This document shows, in pieces, positions 30,997 through 39,576 of a stretch of 64,000 nucleotides of DNA. The translations under genes were made by a program, and so were the position numbers. Below the pieces are notes generated by a model that was not told the origin of the DNA, did no database searches, and was given only the letters and a program-made list of their open reading frames with translations. This stretch comes from CAVQBP01 sp963710745 (GTDB lineage Bacteria > Bacteroidota > Ignavibacteria > Ignavibacteriales > Ignavibacteriaceae). The stretch is taken from contig CAVQBP010000029.1 of NCBI GenBank assembly GCA_963710745.1, forward strand, positions 186,001 to 250,000. The letters are read 5' to 3'. The first letter of the stretch is position 1; each line of letters opens with the position of its first letter.

Positions 30997-31134
30997 CGCT
31001 ATCTGGTTAATTTAAGGACGGAAGTGGCTATTATTTTGCATTTTTTCTTTTTAAGTTTATTCAGAAATTTACAATAAAGGGGTCTTCAAATGTATCCCCG
31101 GTTTATATGATTTTTTAATTCTTTGGAGAAGGAA

Positions 31135-33426
31135 ATGAAAACTTTGTTACTTTTTTTATTCCCGTTATTAGTAATGATTTTTAATACATACGGGCAATCG
31201 GTTTCTTTTAATACATATATGAATCCGGTAATTCCGGGAGATCATGCTGATTGTACATTATCCCGGATAGGAAATGATTATTACACAACGGGCTCTTCCT
31301 TTAATCCAACTCCTGTAATTTATCATTCAACTGATCTGGTTCATTGGGAAGCAATTGCACAGCCGGTTAGCGCCTCATGGTCAGGTTACGGCGATTCACC
31401 TGGCGGAGGATGCTGGGGAGGTCAAATGGTTTATCATAACGGTGAGTACTGGGATTTCTTTTCAAGGGCAAATACAATGTATTTTGTTAAAGCCCCAAAG
31501 CCCGAAGGTCCCTGGAGCAGTCCTGTAAAAATTAACAATCCCTCAACTATATCATACGGTCTTGGATACGATAATTCAATTTTTATTGATGATAATAATA
31601 AATGGTATCTGGTAGTAAAAAATGGTCAGCCAAATAATGGAATTGTAGAATTGGGTAATAATGGACAGCCAACGGGTGTTGTCTACAATCTTGATTGGCT
31701 AAATCCAGCTCCGTCATATCCGTATAGCTGGGCAGAAGGACCGGTTATGTGGAAACATAACGGTTATTATTATTATTCTTTTGCAAGAGATTTATCCGGA
31801 GGACAGAAAGTAATGAGAAGTGATACTCTTACCGCCGATGAATCCAAATGGGTATTGCTGGGTGATTTTTTCAATGAAAATGATCCGCAAAAAAGCACCT
31901 CACTCTTTACCAGTCCGAATCATGCTTCGGCTGTTGTTACTCTCGATGACAGTACGTTCTGGGTTATGCATCCTCTTTATGCAAAGGGAGAATGGAAAGG
32001 ACAAGGAAGACAGGGTCTGCTAAATCAGGTACATTATAATGCATCCGGCAAACCTGTTGCTGATTATCCGATTAATAGTTCATTTATAGCACCTCATCTG
32101 CCAAGCAGCGGTATTCCATGGATGGTTCCTCATTCTGACTTTTTTAATTCGGATACTTTAAACCCCGAATGGTCCTTCCTGGGTTATACAACTGCAGACA
32201 AATGGTCCCTTACTGATCGTCCGGGCTGGTTGCGTTTATCTTCTAAAAGTTCTTCAAAAGGTAATACGGTAATTAAAAACGACGGTGAACACAATTACTC
32301 TATAATCACAAGAATTGATTTCAACCCGTCATCAACTTCTGATGAAGCGGGTCTATGGATTATGCGGGGCGATCAAACTATGGATGTTAAACTTGTAAGT
32401 ACACTATCAAGTACCGGCGACAAAGCAATTATGTTCAGCTTCGATACTACAAAGTATGAACTTGAAAACAACATAGGTGATACACTGTGGTTAAAACTGA
32501 TACGGATAAATCATAAAATAAGCGGGTACTTCGGCAGCAGCGGAAATGACTGGACACAGATTGGGCAGGCAGTCGATATATCGGCGATTGATTCCTATTC
32601 CGATTTCTCAACTTTTACAGGTACCAGGCAGGGATTATATGTAAACGGTATTCAATCCTGCTGGTTTGATCTTTATATATACCGTGATGCTTACACACCT
32701 GTATTGGCTGAATGTCCTGCAAATCAATTAGGTACAAAAAGAGGAGTACAAAGAGGAGACACAACAGTACTTGATAATATCTATTATAATAATTGGGCAA
32801 TGTATGCAGGAGTAGAATTTGGAAATAATGATTATCATAAAAGTGCCGATTCGATTAAAGTAATTGCTTCAAGTGCTACTGATGGCGGTACCGTTGAAGT
32901 TTATATCGATTCAATTGATGCTGGCACAAAGATAGCAGAGTGCAATATATCAGGTACCGGATCATGGACCACATTCAAGACATTTTCAGCAAAATTATCA
33001 TCTTCTGTTACGGGGAATCATGATGTCTACCTGCTGTTTACCGGTTCGGTAATGAATAAATTATTTATGCTGCAGTCATTTTATTTTACGGGAACTCCAA
33101 CAGCTACCGGAGTTAAAAATTTTCAGGGTTATAACAATCCAAAAAGATTTGATCTGGAGCAGAATTATCCCAACCCGTTTAATCCTTCTACCAATATTGG
33201 TTTTACCCTGCCTGTTTCCGGTAAAGTGAATGTGGCTGTTTATGATCAATTGGGACAACAGATTGTTACAATAGCCGACGGGGAATACTCCGCCGGCACT
33301 CACCTGTTGAATTTTAATGCAGGTAACCTGCCTGACGGCAAGACAAACCTGGCAAGCGGAATTTATTATTACAGAATTACTGCTGGTTCATTCAGCCAAA
33401 CCAGAAAGATGATACTTATGAAATAA
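31135..33426 (+). CDS. GH43 beta-xylosidase/arabinofuranosidase with CBM6 and T9SS tail
   Basis: Start ATG 31135 follows GGAGAAGG. Signal peptide to NTYGQ. The GH43 propeller spans about residues 25-320: base Asp39 (GDHADCTLSR), pKa modulator Asp146 (GYDNSIFIDDN), acid Glu201 (SWAEGPVMWK). A GH43-type C-terminal beta-sandwich (DFFNSDTLNPEWSFLG...) spans about 340-530. A CBM6-like domain (AECPANQLGTKRGVQRGDTTVL...DVYLLFTGS) leads to a T9SS type-A tail (EQNYPNPFNPSTNIGF ... KKMILMK-like end). This is the first gene of the T9SS-rich block and reads cleanly. A cell-surface or released side-chain or xylo-oligosaccharide hydrolase is expected. Confidence 0.87.
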   Translation: MKTLLLFLFPLLVMIFNTYGQSVSFNTYMNPVIPGDHADCTLSRIGNDYYTTGSSFNPTPVIYHSTDLVHWEAIAQPVSASWSGYGDSPGGGCWGGQMVYHNGEYWDFFSRANTMYFVKAPKPEGPWSSPVKINNPSTISYGLGYDNSIFIDDNNKWYLVVKNGQPNNGIVELGNNGQPTGVVYNLDWLNPAPSYPYSWAEGPVMWKHNGYYYYSFARDLSGGQKVMRSDTLTADESKWVLLGDFFNENDPQKSTSLFTSPNHASAVVTLDDSTFWVMHPLYAKGEWKGQGRQGLLNQVHYNASGKPVADYPINSSFIAPHLPSSGIPWMVPHSDFFNSDTLNPEWSFLGYTTADKWSLTDRPGWLRLSSKSSSKGNTVIKNDGEHNYSIITRIDFNPSSTSDEAGLWIMRGDQTMDVKLVSTLSSTGDKAIMFSFDTTKYELENNIGDTLWLKLIRINHKISGYFGSSGNDWTQIGQAVDISAIDSYSDFSTFTGTRQGLYVNGIQSCWFDLYIYRDAYTPVLAECPANQLGTKRGVQRGDTTVLDNIYYNNWAMYAGVEFGNNDYHKSADSIKVIASSATDGGTVEVYIDSIDAGTKIAECNISGTGSWTTFKTFSAKLSSSVTGNHDVYLLFTGSVMNKLFMLQSFYFTGTPTATGVKNFQGYNNPKRFDLEQNYPNPFNPSTNIGFTLPVSGKVNVAVYDQLGQQIVTIADGEYSAGTHLLNFNAGNLPDGKTNLASGIYYYRITAGSFSQTRKMILMK

Positions 33427-33520
33427 TGAATGGTGAAAGGATGTTCTGAGTTAAAAGCTTTTTTTTTCACATTATAACTAAAGGTTATTTTATTATAAAA
33501 AATATTTAGGAAGAATAGTT

Positions 33521-36088
33521 ATGCATATAAAAAATTACTTTTTATTTCTTATCGTTATACTTTTTGTAAGTACAAATTTAAAAGCTCAAATAGATCCCGG
33601 AACTGAAAATCTTACTCATGCCTGGACATTTGATGATGGTACAGCAAGAGATACTGTCGGGGATGCCAATGGAGTTTTAATGGGTGATGCCAAAATATTA
33701 AATGGCTCACTTCAAACAACAAGTGCAAATTCGTGGATGGTAATGCCTGCAGACACAATAGCACTTAATGTATATAAAGAAATAACTATTGTAGCATGGT
33801 TTAAATCGGTTGCAAACGGCAACACCGGCTTTTCTATGCTGTCTTCTTTTGGTGATACGAGAAATGGACTTGGTGTAAACTACTATTATATAACTGCGGC
33901 ACGAGAAGATGATGTAAGTCGTGCCGGCATTTCTTGCGGAGATGAATCTACTCCTTGGGCAAGTGAAACATTTGCCGCAGGAACCGAATATGACGACGGC
34001 AAACTCCACCAAATGGTGAGCACTATAGATTCAGCTAATATAAAGTTATATATCGATGGACAGCTTCAGGCGGCTACTCCTTTGGATAGTAATAATAGTA
34101 TTGCAAAAATAAGCTCAAATTATGCCTATCTTGCAAAGAGCGTGTATGATGGCGATCCAACCTGGAGAGGTGAAATCCCCGAATTTGATATTTACAACAA
34201 AGCCCTATCGGCTGAGGAAGTGCTTTATCTTTTTAATGAGACTGATGTCTATGCTGCTCAAAAGCCGGTGATAGTAGAAGCAGAATCAGGAGAACTTGGC
34301 AGTAAACTTGCCGTGATGCAAGCAAATAATGTCTCATATATTACTGCAACAGAAAATTCTACTTTATTTGTTCCGGGAGATTCAACCCGTGTAGCAACAT
34401 ATCAGGTAACTTTTCCAGATTCTGGAAATTACAGCTTATATGTACGGTTACGTGTTGGGGCTAATGGATTTAATGATGACAGCTATTTCTATGCTATGGG
34501 GTTCGGTGAAAAGAATGATACTGCAGTTGCAGATTGGGTTTTTAATAACGGACTTGCAGGAGCGGGATTTTCGGATTCTAGTGATGTTGTTGATGGTCCT
34601 GGAGCACTCGGCACAGGAGTATGGAAATGGGTCAATGCATCTAAGAATACATATTCGGGAGCTCCGGGAGATACTTTTTATGTAGGTTTAGATAGTCTTA
34701 CAAAAACATTTCAAATTGCAACACGCGAAGACGGATTGGATATCGATAAGATCGCATTCGGTAAATCCAGTTTATTTTTTACCGTAGGAGATCTTAATAA
34801 CGGGTTACCCGGGTCATCAAAGTTACCAGCTCCGGATACTGTTACAGGTACTGTTTGGGAGGGTCCGGCATTTGCTGCCGGCATGTCTAACTTTATTGGT
34901 TCTGCATACGGCAGTTCGGATCCTAATTTTATTAATTACTGGACACAGCTAACCCCCGAAAATGCTGGTAAGTGGGGGTCTGTTGGTACTTCAACCGATA
35001 CTGCCCAGTGGAGCTGGAGCGGTCTGGATGCTGCTTATAATTATGCAATGAATAATGATTTAATATTTAAAGATCATTGCTTAATCTGGGGAGCGCAGCA
35101 GCCTACCTGGATCTCAGCCCTTGATTCTGCTCAGCAGTATAATTATATCGAATCATGGATTAGACAGGTTGGGCAAAGATATCCCAATACTGATATGATT
35201 GATGTAGTAAACGAACCTCTTAACGGGCATAATCCTCCCGATGGCGGCAATGGCCGTGCAAATTATAAAAATGCTCTCGGCGGCAATGGTGCTACAGGCT
35301 GGGACTGGGTAATTAAATCATTCGAACTGGCAAGGAAATATTTACCCAATACTAAACTGTTGTTAAATGATTACGGAATCATTAATAGTAATTCAGCTAC
35401 AACGTCATATCTTCAAATTATTAATTTATTGAACGATAGAGGACTTATTGACGGTATTGGAGTACAGGGACACCGCTTCGCACTTGAAAGTGCTGATACA
35501 AATACTTTAAAAAATAATTTAGCTAAACTTGGTGCAACAGGGTTACCGGTTTATATAACTGAATTCGACTTAGGAAATCTAGGTGACAGCGGAACTCCGG
35601 ATGATAATCAGCAATTGCAATTGTACCAAAAAATTTTCCCGGTATTATGGAAAAGTCCGGCAGTAAAAGGAATTACTTTCTGGGGATATATTCAAGGAAG
35701 AACATGGCAGACCACAGCTTATTTAGTCCGTTCCGATGGAACTGCCAGACCAGCTCTTTTATGGTTAGCACAGTATGTTCAGGATAATCCTACAGGTGTA
35801 ACTGAAACTTCTTCAGTTTTACCGGATAAATATGAACTGGATCAAAATTTCCCTAATCCTTTCAATCCATCAACGAATATTAGGTACAGTTTAATTAAAA
35901 CTTCAAAAGTAACATTAAAAATATATGATTTGTTAGGTAGGGAAGTAAAAGTTTTAGTAAATACGGTACAGTCGCCAGGTCAATATACAGTAACATTTGA
36001 CGCACAGGATCTTGCAAGCGGAGTATATTTCTATCAGATTAACACAGGAAGTTTTATTGCGACAAAGAAGCTTATTTTGCTTAAATAA
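33521..36088 (+). CDS. GH10 endo-beta-1,4-xylanase with LamG and CBM-like modules, T9SS tail
   Basis: Multi-domain secreted xylanase, 855 aa. Order: signal peptide; LamG/concanavalin-like fold (about 28-235: AWTFDDGTARDTVGDANG, LYIDGQLQ); a CBM-like beta domain (about 250-410: VEAESGELGSKLAVMQ...YSLYVRLRVG); GH10 barrel (about 445-765) with acid/base Glu565 in DVVNEPLNG, nucleophile Glu681 in ITEFDLG and WGAQQPTW; T9SS tail (DQNFPNPFNPSTNIRY). HCLIWGAQQP replaces the HTLVWHxQxP of common GH10 enzymes. It shares that feature, a GGNGRANY insert and close sequence with the GH10 at 39577, so the two form one subgroup. Confidence 0.9.
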   Translation: MHIKNYFLFLIVILFVSTNLKAQIDPGTENLTHAWTFDDGTARDTVGDANGVLMGDAKILNGSLQTTSANSWMVMPADTIALNVYKEITIVAWFKSVANGNTGFSMLSSFGDTRNGLGVNYYYITAAREDDVSRAGISCGDESTPWASETFAAGTEYDDGKLHQMVSTIDSANIKLYIDGQLQAATPLDSNNSIAKISSNYAYLAKSVYDGDPTWRGEIPEFDIYNKALSAEEVLYLFNETDVYAAQKPVIVEAESGELGSKLAVMQANNVSYITATENSTLFVPGDSTRVATYQVTFPDSGNYSLYVRLRVGANGFNDDSYFYAMGFGEKNDTAVADWVFNNGLAGAGFSDSSDVVDGPGALGTGVWKWVNASKNTYSGAPGDTFYVGLDSLTKTFQIATREDGLDIDKIAFGKSSLFFTVGDLNNGLPGSSKLPAPDTVTGTVWEGPAFAAGMSNFIGSAYGSSDPNFINYWTQLTPENAGKWGSVGTSTDTAQWSWSGLDAAYNYAMNNDLIFKDHCLIWGAQQPTWISALDSAQQYNYIESWIRQVGQRYPNTDMIDVVNEPLNGHNPPDGGNGRANYKNALGGNGATGWDWVIKSFELARKYLPNTKLLLNDYGIINSNSATTSYLQIINLLNDRGLIDGIGVQGHRFALESADTNTLKNNLAKLGATGLPVYITEFDLGNLGDSGTPDDNQQLQLYQKIFPVLWKSPAVKGITFWGYIQGRTWQTTAYLVRSDGTARPALLWLAQYVQDNPTGVTETSSVLPDKYELDQNFPNPFNPSTNIRYSLIKTSKVTLKIYDLLGREVKVLVNTVQSPGQYTVTFDAQDLASGVYFYQINTGSFIATKKLILLK

Positions 36089-36159
36089 GTTATATTAAAT
36101 AAAATTGTAGAATCAGAAATTCACTAGTAAAAATTTTTATTAATTTCCTGAGGGGAAAT

Positions 36160-39111
36160 ATGAAAAAATTCTTGATAATTATATTATTCTTTACTACAGA
36201 TTTACTTTTCTCTCAAAGTGTAGTAATTAATGAAGTTATGTCCTCTAATGATACTACAATTTATGATGAAGATGACGATGCTTCAGATTGGATTGAGTTT
36301 TATAACTATGGTTCGGATGCTGTAAATCTAAAGGGGTGCTATCTTAGTGACGATTCTCTGAATATTGAAAAGTGGCAATTCGGAAATGCCGGCATTGAGC
36401 CGGGTGAATATCTCATTGTGTTTGCATCGGATAAAGATACATTTATAAATTACTGGCATACAAATTTTAAGATAAGTGCATCAGGTGAAGGAATAATATT
36501 TAGTGATTCAAACGGAGTAATTATTGACCGGGTAGATGTGCCTGCTTCTTTAACTGATGTTTCTTATGCAAGATTAAGTGACGGCTCTCTTCCATGGATT
36601 TTCCAGCTTCCTTCTCCGGGTTCTGAAAATACAGGAAATATTATCAAGGATTATTCTGATTCAGTTCATGTCTCTTTGCCAGGAGGATTTTACTCTTCAG
36701 CAGTTTCTGTAGAACTATCTGCCGATTCAGGAAATATTTATTATACTCTGGATGGCGGAGATCCCGACACTAACTCATCAAAATATTCCGGACCTATAAA
36801 CATAAGTAAATCTTCAGTCCTGAAAGCATTAAGCACAAAAGCAGATCACCTTCCTTCCCCAACTGTTTATGAATCTTATTTTATAAATGAAGAAACGGAC
36901 CTGCCGGTCATCTCATTAATTTCAGATCCTTATAATCTTTTTGATTATAATTACGGAATTTATGCTGATGGACCAGGCTGGACGCCTGATCCCCCTAATT
37001 ACGGTGCTAATTTCTGGATGGATTGGGAACGGCCTGCTCATATTCAATTCTTTGATGATGATAAAAATCCCGGCTTTTCCGAAGACTGCGGTATTGCAAT
37101 GTATGGTGCGTGGACAAGATCATATCCGCAGAAATCTTTCTCGGTAAAATTTAAAGATCCGTACAATTCATCTTCACTTGAGTATCCTCTTTTCCCCGGT
37201 TTTGAGGTTACAACTTTTAAGTCTTTCATATTAAGAAATTCCGGTAATGATTTTTATTACACTCATATAAGAGATGCTATGATGCAGAATCTTATAAAAG
37301 ATCTTGATATTGATTATCTTGAATACCGTCCTGCTGTTGCTTACATAAACGGGGAATATTGGGGCATATACAATATCAGGGAAAAAATCAGTGAACACTA
37401 TATAGCAAACAGGCACGGAATTGATCCGGATAATATAGATATGCTAGAAGGAAATATGGAGGTAATCAATGGAGATAATTTAGATTATAGTGAATTGATA
37501 GATTATATAACAAATAATGATATGAGCACTGATGCAGCATTGGATTATATTAGTAGTAAGATAGACCTGGATAATTGTCTTCTTTATTTTGCAGCAGAGG
37601 TATATTATAACAACCAGGACTGGCCATCTAATAATATTAAATACTGGCGTGAGCGATCTGAAAACGGGAAGTGGCGCTGGATTCTGTATGACCTTGATTT
37701 CGGCTTCAATTTATATGAAACCAACGGGCAGGCTGAAGATCATTTGTATTACCTGTTATCGGGAATTGAAACCCGGCCCGGTTCAAATCCTCCCTGGTCA
37801 ACTTTACTGCCTCGCAAGTTAACTGAAAATTCAGTTATAAAAAATAAATTTATCAATCTAATTGCCGATTTACTAAACACGAATTTTAAAAGTGAACGTG
37901 TTGTTAATATAATCAATGAAATGAGGGATCACATTGCAAATGAAGCTGTAAAGCACAGGCAGCTGTGGGGGTTAAGTCAGAATACTGCAGATAGCCATAT
38001 TCAGCAGATGATTAAATTTGCCCAGGAACGGCCGGGATATTTACGTGGTTTCGTAAGAAATTTCTTTAACAGCGGGTCTGACGGAAAAATTACCGTCAAT
38101 GTTACAGAAGGCGGTAAAATAAAATTAAATTCATTATATCTTGATAATTCAGATTCGCCATGGAGCGGTACATATTTCAGCAGTAATCCTGTCACAGTTA
38201 AAGCTATTGCAGCTAAAGGATATAAATTCGATGGATGGAGCGGATCGATTACATCAAATGAAGATTCAATAACTATATCGGTTTCAAGCTCATCAAACCT
38301 GCAGGCTTCCTTTTCAATCGATAGTTCACTCGCCGGTGATATTGTTATAAATGAAATCAATTATAACTCTTCCGAAGATTTCGAAAGCGGCGACTGGATC
38401 GAATTATATAACAGAAGTAATCACTCAATAAATGTAAGCTGGTGGTATTATTCGGATAGTGATGATAACCATAAATTTATATTGCCTGAAGGAACTGTAA
38501 TGGAACCGGGAGAGTACCTGGTATTAGTTGAAAATGACAGCAGTTTTACTTTACGTTTCCCGGATATAAAAAATTATTTAGGTGAAACAGGATTTGGATT
38601 AAGCGGCTCCGGAGAATTTATGAAATTAGTGGACAGTGAAGGACAAATAATTGATTCGTTAACCTATGATGATAAATCCCCGTGGCCTGAAGAAGCTGAT
38701 GGTAATGGCTCATCCCTGGAATTAATTGATGCAGGTAGAGATAATTCAATTGCCGGGAACTGGAATGCCTCTAAAGAACATGGTACTCCCGGAAGGATAA
38801 ATTCTTCCGTTGTGACTAAAGTGGAAAAGGATGTAAATACAATACCAAAAGAGTTTTCACTTCATCAAAACTATCCAAATCCATTTAATCCAACTACCAA
38901 TATCAGTTTTGAATTGCCTTTTCCAAGTAAAGTTAAGGTAAATGTTTATAATCAACTGGGGCAGCTCATTGCTACAATAGCCGACAGAGAATATTCCGCC
39001 GGCACTCATCAGTTGTATTTTAACGCAGGTAATTTGGCAAGCGGAATTTACTATTACAGGATAAAAGCAGGGTCATATATTCAAACTAAAAAAATGATAC
39101 TTATTAAGTGA
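36160..39111 (+). CDS. CotH kinase-like protein with two lamin-tail domains, T9SS tail
   Basis: 983-residue secreted protein preceded by GAGGGG before ATG 36160. Order: signal peptide; lamin-tail domain (about 22-150: VVINEVMSSND...DWIEFYNYGSDAVNLKG); chitobiase-type Ig segment (IYYTLDGGDPDTNSSKYSG); CotH domain (about 255-640: IQFFDDD..., FILRNSGNDFYYTHIRDAMMQNL, GIYNIREKISEHYI, WRWILYDLDFGF); repeat-like domain (GYKFDGWSGSITSNEDS); second lamin-tail domain (about 730-860); T9SS tail (HQNYPNPFNPTTNISF). CotH proteins are atypical protein kinases (spore-coat CotH) and occur in cellulosomal proteins of other bacteria. Its role next to xylanases is unknown; surface attachment or protein modification are guesses. 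Confidence 0.85.
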   Translation: MKKFLIIILFFTTDLLFSQSVVINEVMSSNDTTIYDEDDDASDWIEFYNYGSDAVNLKGCYLSDDSLNIEKWQFGNAGIEPGEYLIVFASDKDTFINYWHTNFKISASGEGIIFSDSNGVIIDRVDVPASLTDVSYARLSDGSLPWIFQLPSPGSENTGNIIKDYSDSVHVSLPGGFYSSAVSVELSADSGNIYYTLDGGDPDTNSSKYSGPINISKSSVLKALSTKADHLPSPTVYESYFINEETDLPVISLISDPYNLFDYNYGIYADGPGWTPDPPNYGANFWMDWERPAHIQFFDDDKNPGFSEDCGIAMYGAWTRSYPQKSFSVKFKDPYNSSSLEYPLFPGFEVTTFKSFILRNSGNDFYYTHIRDAMMQNLIKDLDIDYLEYRPAVAYINGEYWGIYNIREKISEHYIANRHGIDPDNIDMLEGNMEVINGDNLDYSELIDYITNNDMSTDAALDYISSKIDLDNCLLYFAAEVYYNNQDWPSNNIKYWRERSENGKWRWILYDLDFGFNLYETNGQAEDHLYYLLSGIETRPGSNPPWSTLLPRKLTENSVIKNKFINLIADLLNTNFKSERVVNIINEMRDHIANEAVKHRQLWGLSQNTADSHIQQMIKFAQERPGYLRGFVRNFFNSGSDGKITVNVTEGGKIKLNSLYLDNSDSPWSGTYFSSNPVTVKAIAAKGYKFDGWSGSITSNEDSITISVSSSSNLQASFSIDSSLAGDIVINEINYNSSEDFESGDWIELYNRSNHSINVSWWYYSDSDDNHKFILPEGTVMEPGEYLVLVENDSSFTLRFPDIKNYLGETGFGLSGSGEFMKLVDSEGQIIDSLTYDDKSPWPEEADGNGSSLELIDAGRDNSIAGNWNASKEHGTPGRINSSVVTKVEKDVNTIPKEFSLHQNYPNPFNPTTNISFELPFPSKVKVNVYNQLGQLIATIADREYSAGTHQLYFNAGNLASGIYYYRIKAGSYIQTKKMILIK

Positions 39112-39576
39112 TTAACTGAAGAATACTAATATATATAAATAAAAATAATATATTCTTTACTTAACCAATATCTATTAGTTAGATTGAAGAATTTGTTTTA
39201 CAATAAAATGAGAAGAAAATATTTAATTGATATTTCAAAATGATTTTATTATTATTGAAACGTTTCAATAACTTATTTCAAAAGGAATATAATTCATAGT
39301 TTATTTACTTCTGTAATGAATATGTAAAACCCGCCTGTACTTGCACAAAGTAATTTTGTTGTTTCAGGATTGGAAAATGAGTTGTTTCTAAGGGTTTTAA
39401 TTTAAATAAGCTGAATGAACATTTAAATTAATTTGAATTCAGATAGCTTAATTTATCAAAATCCAATTGATTGACGGATCTATAAACTTTAAAGTTAATA
39501 TTCTCATTAGCGATAAGATATTGAATATGCAGTTTAATTATTAATTATCAAATTATTTATTCCTGAGGAGGAAAAA
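39112..39576. other. 465-bp regulatory-type intergenic region
   Basis: AT-rich gap between the CotH and GH10 genes. It carries one strong palindrome (39252-39271, separate entry) and ends in GAGGAGG before ATG 39577. A weak inverted repeat of AAGAATA / TATTCTT just after the CotH stop (about 39118-39156) might end transcription but has a poor stem. No gene is seen. Confidence 0.5.
39252..39271. promoter_or_regulatory. Perfect 20-bp palindrome, LacI-family-type operator
   Basis: TTATTGAAAC followed at once by GTTTCAATAA, a perfect palindrome centred on CG. The core TGAAACGTTTCA has the form of LacI/GalR-family operators (symmetric, central CpG). It lies about 305 bp upstream of the GH10 start at 39577 and 140 bp after the CotH stop. 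No LacI-type DNA-binding protein is encoded in this window (XylR binds through AraC-type HTH units), so the cognate factor would be elsewhere. Confidence 0.55.

Noticed and set aside
33450..33470. AAAAGCTTTT followed by T-run after the GH43 stop as terminator
   Set aside because: The stem is only A-T rich with no loop to speak of; too weak to support, and the next gene begins about 60 bp later.
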